Notes under the pieces: generated by a model
What the model saw: only the letters and a program-made list of their open reading frames with translations
Told to the model about the DNA's origin: nothing
Databases searched by the model: none
In this document: in pieces, positions 30,939 to 38,897 of the stretch
Layout: every line of letters starts with the position of its first letter
Numbering within the stretch: position 1 is the first letter of the stretch
Assembly: GCA_900555725.1 (NCBI GenBank)
Contig: USMD01000001.1
Coordinates: forward strand, 1 to 39,771
Direction: 5' to 3'
Length of the DNA stretch: 39,771 bases
Source of the DNA: an uncultured Garciella sp.
GTDB lineage: Bacteria; Bacillota; Clostridia; Eubacteriales; Garciellaceae
Made by a program: the position numbers and the translations under genes

Positions 30939-31902
30939 GGGGTCAGGCTTGAATTATTTACTTATTTCCTCCCATCTTCTCATCACTTCTTCAACATAAG
31001 CTGTGCCTTTGCTCTCTCCTGATCTTATTTTTGATATCATTGATGATGATAAATTAAGCTTTTGAGATAGCAACTTATTACTTACATTACAATGATTCTC
31101 ACTCAGAAGAACAATAGCTTTACGAATATCTGATATCTTTTGGTTTCTTGTTTTTTTGGTAATGTCATCAATTGTGGCATCTTCATTAATACAAACTTCT
31201 TCTATTATCTCATCAATATTTATATTTTTTATTGATTCTTTCTTTTCATTTTTTACTGCTATATTTGTGGGCTGAGGTTCATCCGTATTTACATATATTA
31301 TTTCTGTATCATCTTGGTTCATAAACTGTAAATACTGTTTTACAGCTTTATTTTTATTCTCTGAAAATATGCTTAGTACATAAGAAGGATCCACTATAGT
31401 GCTCTTCTTCTTCCCAATATAATAGATATGACTACTCCATTTATACTCTATTCCACCTTCAAGATTTGCTTTTACTGGATTATTATGAATATATCGTATT
31501 AGCTGAAGTAAATAGTTATCTTTGTCACATAATAAGGCTTTATATCTCTGCTGAAATACATGACCCGTTCTATTATATTTATGATTAAACCATTGGGTAT
31601 AAACCTGCTGAATTCTTTGCATAATCTGAGAGAGTGGAACATCTGTTACCTCGATTAGAAGATGAACGTGATTATCCATAATGCAATAGGCGTATAGTAT
31701 AAAGCCTATTTTTTCTTTATATGAGGCTACTATATCTAAATACTTGTTTTTATGTATTTCTTCACTTAACACATTTTCTCCATTATTTCCCCTAACCATT
31801 ACATGGTATAGTGCTCCTGGGTAATGGATTCGTGGTTTTCTCGCCATATTTATCACCAAGATTATCCTATCATTAGTAAGTAAATAATTCAAGCCTGACC
31901 CC
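30939..31902. mobile_element. RAYT insertion element with 26-bp perfect inverted ends
   Basis: 30939-30964 and 31877-31902 are perfect inverted copies beginning GGGGTCAGG and ending TTTACTTA. Between them is a single transposase gene. The left end includes the last codons of the gene. The GGGGTCAGG start is typical of RAYT-linked repeats in many bacteria. The element cuts a histidine kinase gene. Confidence 0.85.
30954..31847 (-). CDS. RAYT (REP-associated tyrosine transposase) with C-terminal HTH
   Basis: 297 aa from the ATG at 31847 (MARKPRIHYPGALYHVMVRG, the standard RAYT start); the longer open frame up to 31946 crosses the inverted end. The HUH motif is DNHVHLLIEV, and the catalytic Tyr lies in LIRYIHNNPVKANLEGG. 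The C-terminal half ends with a DnaA-like or HTH domain (LLSQKLNLSSSMISKIRSGESKG). These enzymes cut and join single strands at REP-type hairpins. The frame is complete, so the gene may be active. Confidence 0.9.
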   Translation of the reverse strand: MARKPRIHYPGALYHVMVRGNNGENVLSEEIHKNKYLDIVASYKEKIGFILYAYCIMDNHVHLLIEVTDVPLSQIMQRIQQVYTQWFNHKYNRTGHVFQQRYKALLCDKDNYLLQLIRYIHNNPVKANLEGGIEYKWSSHIYYIGKKKSTIVDPSYVLSIFSENKNKAVKQYLQFMNQDDTEIIYVNTDEPQPTNIAVKNEKKESIKNINIDEIIEEVCINEDATIDDITKKTRNQKISDIRKAIVLLSENHCNVSNKLLSQKLNLSSSMISKIRSGESKGTAYVEEVMRRWEEISK

Positions 31903-31945
31903 TTTTTCTCTTTCAGTGACCCCCTTTTTACTTTTTTTATGCTCA

Positions 31946-32908
31946 TTATACTGGAAATAAAATTCTAGCTAAATAAATTACTAAAGTAAGGGTAATGGCA
32001 CTAGCTATTGTAGATACCATTACTACCTGAGCGGCAAAATCTTGATGATTATTACACTCCACAGCAATTAGAGCTGTATTTACTGCTGTAGGCACAGAAT
32101 GACCAATAAGAACTGTCTGGGCTGCAACTCCAGTAAATTTAAAAAGATATATGTACAAAACAGCTATAATAGGTCCTATAATAGTACGGGTAAATACCGA
32201 AATATATACTTCTTTATTTTTAAAATTAAATTGAGTTTTAGAAAGTTGTACTCCTAAGGTTAATAGAGCCATAGGAACTAAAGCACCCTTTAGATAATTA
32301 AGGGCTGGCCATACAAAAGTTGTAGTTACATCTATTTGTAAATATTTTAAAAATAGTGCAAGGGGTATAACATAAATAGCTGGCATGGTAAAAATTTGTT
32401 GTAAGGATTGTTTCAAATCCATAGTTGCCCTTCCTGCATGATAAAATCCTAAGGTATTAGTGGTAATATTATTAAAAACCATAATCATAATCATTGTTGC
32501 TGTGGCTTCTTCCAAATATGGAGTCTGTCCATTTATTAAAAAGGGATAGCTGCTAAATACGAGGGTAACAAGGGATAGCCCTATATTCCCTGTATTATTA
32601 AACATAATAGAATTTTTAAAAGCATTTATCATACCGATATCATATTTACGAATTTTCCCAATCAATTGAGCCAATAAACCATTACCTACTAAATAGAGGA
32701 TACTAAACAATAAAACTTTCAACATACTAGAATCTAAATTTGTAGTATAGAGATTTACAAAAACAAAGGAAGGTATGATCAAATAAAAATTTATTTTACT
32801 AAGGGTAAATAATTGTAGATCAAATTTTTTACTCAAGGCAAATCCTAAAACGATTATGGTAAAAATGGGAAAAATATTATTCCCTAAAATATAAAATATA
32901 ATACTCAT
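31946..32908 (-). CDS. AEC-family transporter
   Basis: 320 aa, about ten membrane helices in two five-helix repeats. Family signs are SIMFNNTGNIGLSLVTLVF and the C-terminal GHSVPTAVNTALIAVE. AEC (auxin efflux carrier) proteins of bacteria move malate, malonate or similar anions. The substrate cannot be given here. ATG at 32908, site AGGGGG. It is a single gene; the RAYT element lies just after it. Confidence 0.9.
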   Translation of the reverse strand: MSIIFYILGNNIFPIFTIIVLGFALSKKFDLQLFTLSKINFYLIIPSFVFVNLYTTNLDSSMLKVLLFSILYLVGNGLLAQLIGKIRKYDIGMINAFKNSIMFNNTGNIGLSLVTLVFSSYPFLINGQTPYLEEATATMIMIMVFNNITTNTLGFYHAGRATMDLKQSLQQIFTMPAIYVIPLALFLKYLQIDVTTTFVWPALNYLKGALVPMALLTLGVQLSKTQFNFKNKEVYISVFTRTIIGPIIAVLYIYLFKFTGVAAQTVLIGHSVPTAVNTALIAVECNNHQDFAAQVVMVSTIASAITLTLVIYLARILFPV

Positions 32909-33098
32909 ATAAAATTTCCCCCTATCACAAGTGTCTCATTTTAATATTTTATCACAATGCAAAAAATAGAGAATAATTATTTCAATTTTAGGAGGATAAA
33001 AGTTTCGTTAACGTTTTCATTTCTTTAATATAGATTTTTCTATTGTATAATATTAAAAATTTTCCTATAATATCTGTAAGCATCCATATATTGAAAAA

Positions 33099-33203
33099 TG
33101 ACAGAGTAGGTTTAGGTGCGTAAAGTGCTGGATAGACGGGAAGTTGCTACCCAGACGAAAAACTCTTTAAAGTTTGCGATACCTTTACCGCATTCCGCTG
33201 TCA
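33099..33203 (+). promoter_or_regulatory. Tetrahydrofolate (THF) riboswitch of folT
   Basis: The closing stem is TGACAG (33099-33104) with CTGTCA (33198-33203). Conserved blocks GAGTAGG, GCGTAAAGTG, GACGGGAAGTTG, ACGAAA and the terminal CCGCATTCCGCTGT follow the folate-sensing THF class. Downstream, 33200-33205 can instead pair with 33223-33228 (GTCACA/TGTGAC), and CTCTCTT (33214-33220) can pair with AAGAGAG (33248-33254) beside the ribosome site. This fits control of translation. Confidence 0.88.
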
Positions 33204-33265
33204 CAAAAAGAAACTCTCTTTCTGTGACGACGAATGTCATTGAATTTAAGAGAGGAGGGTTATGG

Positions 33266-33781
33266 ATGAATAAAACTCATAATATTGTTTTTGTAGCGTT
33301 ATTGATTGCATTAAATGTTGTATTAACAAGATTTGTTGCAATCCAAACTCCCATTGTGCGAATCGGATTTGGTTTTATCCCAATCGCGTTATCTGCTATG
33401 TTTTTTGGCCCTACGATAGGAGGAATCACAGCTGCCCTATCGGATGCATTAGGTATGTTTATCTTTCCCAAAGGAGCTTTTTTCCCCGGATTTACTTTAA
33501 GTGCATTTTTAGGTGGAGTAATCTACGGTTTATTTCTTTACGATAAACCAAAGACATGGTTAAATATTGCACTTGCTGCAGTGACAATTTCTTTGATAGT
33601 AAATCTAGGGCTAAATACTCTTTGGATTTCTATGACGACAGGAAATACCTTTATTGCTATCATAGCTCCTAGAATTATAAAAGAGATGATTCTTATTCCT
33701 ATTCGGACAGTTTTAATTTATACTACCTGGCATTATGCAGGAGAATATATTCAAAAAAATCTCTCAATCTTTACTAAATAA
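33266..33781 (+). CDS. folT: FolT, folate-binding subunit of an ECF transporter
   Basis: 171 aa from the ATG at 33266, six bases after AGGAGGG; the frame is open back to 33116 but that part is the riboswitch. Six membrane helices, with TRFVAIQTPIVRIGFGFIPIALSAMFFGP, GGITAALSDALGMFIFPKGAFFPGFTLSAFLGG and a late PRIIKEMILIPIRTVL, typical of FolT S-components. It binds folate and works with the shared ECF module encoded elsewhere. The THF riboswitch ahead of it strengthens the assignment. Confidence 0.95.
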   Translation: MNKTHNIVFVALLIALNVVLTRFVAIQTPIVRIGFGFIPIALSAMFFGPTIGGITAALSDALGMFIFPKGAFFPGFTLSAFLGGVIYGLFLYDKPKTWLNIALAAVTISLIVNLGLNTLWISMTTGNTFIAIIAPRIIKEMILIPIRTVLIYTTWHYAGEYIQKNLSIFTK

Positions 33782-33806
33782 TACTGTTACAAAATCTATA
33801 AATAAT

Positions 33807-33925
33807 AAAAGTCATAGATGTCTTCACTGTGCTACTCCACAAATGCCCACTTTTCTATTGATATATAAAATTAATGATAGAAAAGGGGCACTTAGTCGCT
33901 GCTTCATGAAACATCTATGACTTTT
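33807..33925. repeat. 119-bp structured hairpin element after folT
   Basis: Outer stem 15 bp perfect (33807-33821 with 33911-33925), then a weak middle, then an inner stem of about 13 bp with one bulge (GCCCACTTTTCTAT with GATAGAAAAGGGGC). Followed by a T-run on the plus strand. It may be a terminator, a small RNA or a MITE. Confidence 0.6.
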
Positions 33926-33956
33926 TACTTTGAATCATAATGTGCTAATTATAGAA

Positions 33957-35177
33957 CTATTCTGACACCAATCTCTTTTCCCCTTTTATTTCTTGAATAG
34001 GCTTTATATTTTGGGTTACTTCTAAAGTACCCATATACTCTCCCTTTTCATCTCGTACGGCAAAATATCTTATATACACGTATAAATCTCCCATTTTGAT
34101 CCAAAAATCCTCATGATCCTTTTTCCCAGATTTAAAATCCTCTACAATTCCCTCTACAATATGTACACTTGCTGGAGGATGGCAATTGGCTACGTCTCTA
34201 CCAATAACAGCTTTTGTCCTTGGAAATACCCTTTCCTTTGTTTGGGAAAAATATTTTACAATATCATTCTTATCTACAAAGGTAATATCTACAGGAAGAT
34301 AATTAAATATAGCACTGATCTCCTTAGGGGTTAAAAGACCAGTTTCAAATTTTATATAACCAGTATTCCCTTTATTTTCCTCTTTTCGTTCCTCTTCTTC
34401 TATATCTACTCTTTCAGGCTCCCAAACTCCTGCAGGTCCAGTAAGGCAATAGCCTATTTCATCGCTTTCTTCCATAATGCTAATCCATTCATCCTGGGTC
34501 AGGGCATCGATTGCCATAGGAAATAAAATGCTTTCCTCTTTAAAAATCATTTCCTTGATTTCATAGATAATATCTTGTAATTTTTTTACTACTTCATCGC
34601 CATCTATATATTGCTCCCGCAGAAGGGATTTTACTTCCTTAATCCCATCCCGTATCTCGTCATCTACTCCCCACATTACCTTAGGAGGTGCCGTGATATT
34701 GTACTTTTCCAAATAGGGAAAAAGAAGATTTTCCTTTCTACTATAATGTTTATTGATATCATATAATAAACTTAAATCCTCTAGTAATTTATTTATGGTT
34801 TCTATCTCTGGATCTTCTTGAAATTCATTCATATGGAGCTCTAGATTTTCTTCTATTAATTTTTCTATTGCCCTATTTTCTTCCATAAAAGTATGTACAG
34901 GATGTCCTGGGATTTCCTTTGCATCCCTATGGATATCCTCAATAGAACCTTTAAATACCGAAGCATGGACACTGCACAATCTTTGGACCTCTTCTACCGG
35001 CATTCCTTCCATAATTAACTCCTGCTCTATATCAGAGATTTCCCGGGCGGCTATGCCCCCAAATAATTTTTCAAACTTTGGCTTTACCTCCTCTAATGAC
35101 TTTCCATTATGGAGCTCCAGAATCATTTTTTTTAATTCCTCTTTCCGATGTCCCCTGTTATTAATTAGCTCACTCAT
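33957..35177 (-). CDS. DUF438 / hemerythrin / PAS protein
   Basis: 406 aa, ATG at 35177 with AAGGAGG. Three parts: DUF438 at the N-terminus (about 1-85), a hemerythrin-like bundle (HTFMEENRAIEKLI...HYSRKENLLFPYLEKY...FKEESILFPMA) that can bind a diiron centre, and a C-terminal PAS domain (about 300-395, VDITFVDKNDIVKYFSQTKERVFPR). Such proteins are found in anaerobes and are thought to sense or handle oxygen or NO. The His and Glu ligands appear present. It has its own upstream region and seems to be single. Confidence 0.92.
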   Translation of the reverse strand: MSELINNRGHRKEELKKMILELHNGKSLEEVKPKFEKLFGGIAAREISDIEQELIMEGMPVEEVQRLCSVHASVFKGSIEDIHRDAKEIPGHPVHTFMEENRAIEKLIEENLELHMNEFQEDPEIETINKLLEDLSLLYDINKHYSRKENLLFPYLEKYNITAPPKVMWGVDDEIRDGIKEVKSLLREQYIDGDEVVKKLQDIIYEIKEMIFKEESILFPMAIDALTQDEWISIMEESDEIGYCLTGPAGVWEPERVDIEEEERKEENKGNTGYIKFETGLLTPKEISAIFNYLPVDITFVDKNDIVKYFSQTKERVFPRTKAVIGRDVANCHPPASVHIVEGIVEDFKSGKKDHEDFWIKMGDLYVYIRYFAVRDEKGEYMGTLEVTQNIKPIQEIKGEKRLVSE

Positions 35178-35267
35178 TTTATTCCTCCTTATTCTAGGGT
35201 TGTACTCTATCTATTTTTACCAAATTTATGGATTCTATCATAAAAAACACTTTATAAAGTAGATTCT

Positions 35268-35292
35268 AAAAAAAGAGTCCACATATGGACTC
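35268..35292 (-). terminator. Terminator of the hsdR gene
   Basis: GAGTCC (35275-35280) pairs with GGACTC (35287-35292), followed by seven U on the minus strand. Confidence 0.9.
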
Positions 35293-35302
35293 CTTTGTAT
35301 CA

Positions 35303-38300
35303 TTATGCTCCCATTATTTTATTCGCATTTTCATTAATATCATCGATTATATCTACGATTTTGATAGCTTTCTCTGTTGGAAATAGATCGATAATACTTC
35401 CAATGGATTTAAATGGATCTTCCTGAAGAACCTTTTTATCCATAATTCCATTTTTTACTACATAATCCACGATGGTCTTAACAAATCTTATTTGCTTGCT
35501 ATCTAAATTCAGATCATTTAAAAACTCGGAAAAAGCTTCATTGGCAGCTTTTTGATCTAGTCCAACTACTTGCCTAACTAGTATCGTAAGAGGGGTCTTG
35601 CCAAACTCCTTTGTATAATCATCCTTTGTACCCACTTCATTCCACAGTATTTTTTCTAATTCTTTAAAATCTTGCTTGGTTAAGGGTTTATTATTCTTCA
35701 ATTTATAGATTGCAATATGATCTTGGTGCTCCCTTAAATATTGATTTACCTTATTCCTATAATTTTCAAGATTGTTAATAGAATATTCTCCTGGATTTTC
35801 TTTCATAGACATTAGCTCGTCTGTAAGATTGGTATAATAAATTTTGACCTTTTTCTTTTCAATAAACTGAATCAAATCCCTCAATGCCTCTCTTACCATT
35901 TCATAATCTAGTATCGTGGCTTTAGCCCAAAATTCATCAGTTTTCACCTTTGCGATAATATCTCTTTTTTCTAATACTTGAGGTATCGTTGCGATATTAG
36001 ATAAAGCATATGCTGTTTTCACTACATTATCTTTGGCTTTATTAGCATTGCTACCTACTAGCCCTGCTAACTCTATGGTAAGCATTAAGTAATCAAATCT
36101 TTTTGCCAGTTCATCATCCTTAGAAGGAACGATTAAATGGGTAATATGGTCCTTAATCTCCCTTAAGGCAATGTCCCCAATGTTTTTCCAAAGATCTTTA
36201 TTTTGATATTTGTCTATATATCTTAAATGTTGCCTTACGATAAAGTGGTCTCGATTTAATCTTTTTATTTCTCCTATTACTTCCTCTATCAATTTATTTC
36301 TATAAGTAATATACTTTTCTTCTTGATACTCTATCTGTTGTAATTCCTTGATCAAATTCACCTTAGTATTAAATATTTTTTCTGTTAAACTCTTCGGATT
36401 CTTTACCTCTTTTCCATTGGGATTGGCTCGAAAGAATTCAAAGTTACCACAGAAGTCAAAGATTAAAAAATTTTCCTTATCTTTTCCAGGCCCAAATAAG
36501 TTTTCACAAAGCCTAGTTCCTCTACCGATCATCTGCCAAAACTTTGCCTTAGATAGGACCTTTTTAAAGAATACCAAGTTCACAATTTCGGGTACATCTA
36601 TACCAGTGTCTAGCATATCAATAGACACAGCAATCTGAGGTATTTTCTCCTTAGTAGAAAAATCATCAATCAAACTTTGAGCATAATTAATATGATTGTC
36701 AATGACGCTGGCAAATTTCCCATGATATTGTGGATACAAAGTATCAAATCGCTCCACAATTCTAAGAGCATGCTTATGATTTTTGGCAAAAATAATGGTC
36801 TTGCCTAGTTTATCCCCATCTTCTACCTTAATCCCCTTTTCCATAAGGATGGTTAATACTAGGTCTATGGTATCATCATTGAATAACCAAGAGTTAATTT
36901 TGTTACTAGATATAAAATCTGGCATCTCCTCATCTTCGTCAAAGGTTTCCTCATACTTTTCTTTATCTTTTTCACTTAATTCATCATATTTTATTCCTTT
37001 TTCTAAAAACTTAAGCTCTGTTTCCACTGTATTATAAGGAACTAGATATTTGTCCTCTACTGCATCTTCTAGCTCATATGCATAGGTAGGAACATTATTC
37101 TCCAAATCAAAAATATGATAGGTATTTTTATCAATATCATCCTTTGGAGTGGCAGTAAGACCTAATAAAAGTGCATCAAAATAATCAAAAATCTCTTTAT
37201 ATTTCTTGTAAATACTTCTATGGGATTCATCTACAATAATCAAATCAAAATGACCAATGGTAAAGAGTTTTTTCCCATCTTCTGACTTTGTTTCATCTAC
37301 AGCATTCATCATGGTAGGATAGGTAGAAAATACGATTCTACTATTCGGATTATCTCCACCTAATAGATTACACAAAGACATATTTTTTAAAAGATGATTG
37401 AAGTTATTTTTAGCTTGATTTACTAGGGCAGTTCGATCTGCCAAAAACAATATATTCTTTACCCATCCATGCCTTGCCAAGACATCTATAATGGATATGG
37501 CTGTTCTTGTTTTCCCACTGCCTGTAGCCATGACAAGAAGAGCCTTCCTATTTCCCCGCTCAAAGGCTTCACATACTGCTTTTATGGCTTCTTTTTGATA
37601 ATATCGATTGGTAATCTCGTTGTTAATCTCAATATTTTGTAGGGAAGATTTATTCTTTCTTTTGTCTATGGTGTATTGTAATTCCTCCTTAGCATAGATT
37701 CCTGATACTCTTCTAGGAGGATAGATGCTATCTTCCCAGATATAGGTTTCAAATCCATTGGTATAAAAAATAATAGGCCTTTGATGAAATTTATTTTCTA
37801 AACAATCTGCATATAATTTCGCCTGCTGTTTTCCTTTATTAGGGTCTATACTACTTCTTTTAGCTTCAATAACAGCTAAAGGCTTTCCATTGTTTCCAAA
37901 GAGTATATAATCTACATATCCAGTGCAGCTCCCATAGGGCATTCCCCGCACTTCATACTCCTCTATACAATCCTCGCCAAAAACCCACCCAGACTCTTTG
38001 ATGTACAAATCTATATATCTTTTTCTTGTTTCAAACTCGCTAATTTTATCTACTTCAAAAATTTTATCTACTTCAAAGTGGTCTTCCTTGGATTTTTCTT
38101 CTCTAAGCCTTGTAAGCTCTTCCCTTAATTTCTCATTCTCAGATACCATATCCTTAAGCTTTTTATCTTTAGAGCCAAGCTTATCATATAGGTTTTCTAA
38201 GTCTTGTCTTTTTACCCTTTTTTCTTCCCCTTGCTGAAGAAGACTTTCATCAAATTTAGTATCTATAAAATCTTCTGAATAGCAATAGCATATCCAAGAT

Positions 38301-38656
38301 ACAAATTGATGTAGATTATGAAGGGATAAAACAGCATCTTCCCTTTTGATACTAGTATTGGTATGGGCTGCCATATTCCCAAGCCGGACAATATACTTTA
38401 TGAGTGGAAACAGGTCAGGATCAATAATATCGGTAAAGGTAGGAGCATGAATTAAACTGGATAGATTATCTTGATAGGGTATCTTTAAATAGCTATCAAA
38501 GCGATACACCCACTTTACCGATAGCTCTAAGGCTCGTCTAGAAAGAATAGCAGTAGTAGCAGGGCTAACAGCTATGCTTTTTTCTGCTTCCATACAGGCA
38601 CTACTAAAAGTATTAAATTTTTTATCCTTTGTTAAAAATGAAAAGTTTAAAATCAT
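35303..38656 (-). CDS. hsdR: Type I restriction enzyme R subunit (HsdR) with DUF4145 head
   Basis: 1117 aa, ATG at 38656 after GGGGGAG. Domains: DUF4145 (1-125), a coiled coil (about 150-190), the HsdR nuclease with PD-ExK residues D249 and E264-x-K266 (GYVDYILFG, AVIEAKR), then the SF2 motor (MATGSGKT 376-383, DESH 476-479, LGLTATP, QMIGRGTRL) and a C-terminal region typical of EcoEI-type R subunits. It translocates and cleaves DNA when bound to HsdMS. A perfect in-frame 18-bp tandem repeat (FEVDKI twice, residues 194-205) lies between coiled coil and nuclease. The hsdM gene must be beyond the right edge. Confidence 0.95.
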   Translation of the reverse strand: MILNFSFLTKDKKFNTFSSACMEAEKSIAVSPATTAILSRRALELSVKWVYRFDSYLKIPYQDNLSSLIHAPTFTDIIDPDLFPLIKYIVRLGNMAAHTNTSIKREDAVLSLHNLHQFVSWICYCYSEDFIDTKFDESLLQQGEEKRVKRQDLENLYDKLGSKDKKLKDMVSENEKLREELTRLREEKSKEDHFEVDKIFEVDKISEFETRKRYIDLYIKESGWVFGEDCIEEYEVRGMPYGSCTGYVDYILFGNNGKPLAVIEAKRSSIDPNKGKQQAKLYADCLENKFHQRPIIFYTNGFETYIWEDSIYPPRRVSGIYAKEELQYTIDKRKNKSSLQNIEINNEITNRYYQKEAIKAVCEAFERGNRKALLVMATGSGKTRTAISIIDVLARHGWVKNILFLADRTALVNQAKNNFNHLLKNMSLCNLLGGDNPNSRIVFSTYPTMMNAVDETKSEDGKKLFTIGHFDLIIVDESHRSIYKKYKEIFDYFDALLLGLTATPKDDIDKNTYHIFDLENNVPTYAYELEDAVEDKYLVPYNTVETELKFLEKGIKYDELSEKDKEKYEETFDEDEEMPDFISSNKINSWLFNDDTIDLVLTILMEKGIKVEDGDKLGKTIIFAKNHKHALRIVERFDTLYPQYHGKFASVIDNHINYAQSLIDDFSTKEKIPQIAVSIDMLDTGIDVPEIVNLVFFKKVLSKAKFWQMIGRGTRLCENLFGPGKDKENFLIFDFCGNFEFFRANPNGKEVKNPKSLTEKIFNTKVNLIKELQQIEYQEEKYITYRNKLIEEVIGEIKRLNRDHFIVRQHLRYIDKYQNKDLWKNIGDIALREIKDHITHLIVPSKDDELAKRFDYLMLTIELAGLVGSNANKAKDNVVKTAYALSNIATIPQVLEKRDIIAKVKTDEFWAKATILDYEMVREALRDLIQFIEKKKVKIYYTNLTDELMSMKENPGEYSINNLENYRNKVNQYLREHQDHIAIYKLKNNKPLTKQDFKELEKILWNEVGTKDDYTKEFGKTPLTILVRQVVGLDQKAANEAFSEFLNDLNLDSKQIRFVKTIVDYVVKNGIMDKKVLQEDPFKSIGSIIDLFPTEKAIKIVDIIDDINENANKIMGA
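38042..38077. repeat. Perfect 18-bp tandem duplication inside hsdR
   Basis: 38042-38059 and 38060-38077 are identical. The six-codon unit keeps frame (FEVDKI twice) in the linker before the nuclease domain. Confidence 0.9.
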
Positions 38657-38692
38657 AGGTACTCCCCCTAGATGTACTTGTTATAACTATTT

Positions 38693-38889
38693 ATTATTCT
38701 AACTCATTGTGCTAGCTAATTCCGATTTGCTAATGCTCCAAGGCTAGGAGTTTGTAAGTTCACTACAGGTTGTATCAAAACTCGCTTCGCTCAAACAGTT
38801 GATACAACTGTTCTTTCACTTCACTAACAAACTCTATGAGCCTTTCCACAATGCAAATCTACATTAATCTAGCACAATAGATTATTCTA
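38693..38889. repeat. Nested palindromic element between hsdR and hsdS, with flanking direct repeats
   Basis: A 173-bp element (38706-38878) is symmetric at several levels: ATTGTGCTAG/CTAGCACAAT outermost, then GATTTGC/GCAAATC, AAGGCT/AGCCTT, GAGTTTGT/ACAAACTC, and GTTGTATCAA/TTGATACAAC around a 20-base centre. The 9-mer ATTATTCTA flanks it at 38693-38701 and 38881-38889, a possible target duplication. No ORF. MITE-like. Confidence 0.7.
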
Positions 38890-38897
38890 TTCTATTT

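Noticed and set aside
31848..31946. N-terminal extension of the RAYT protein (33 codons)
   Set aside because: It crosses the element's inverted end and abuts the AEC stop; the family starts at MARKPR.
36348..37037. Plus-strand ORFs inside hsdR
   Set aside because: Shadows of the long hsdR frame; Ser/Leu-rich and without ribosome sites.
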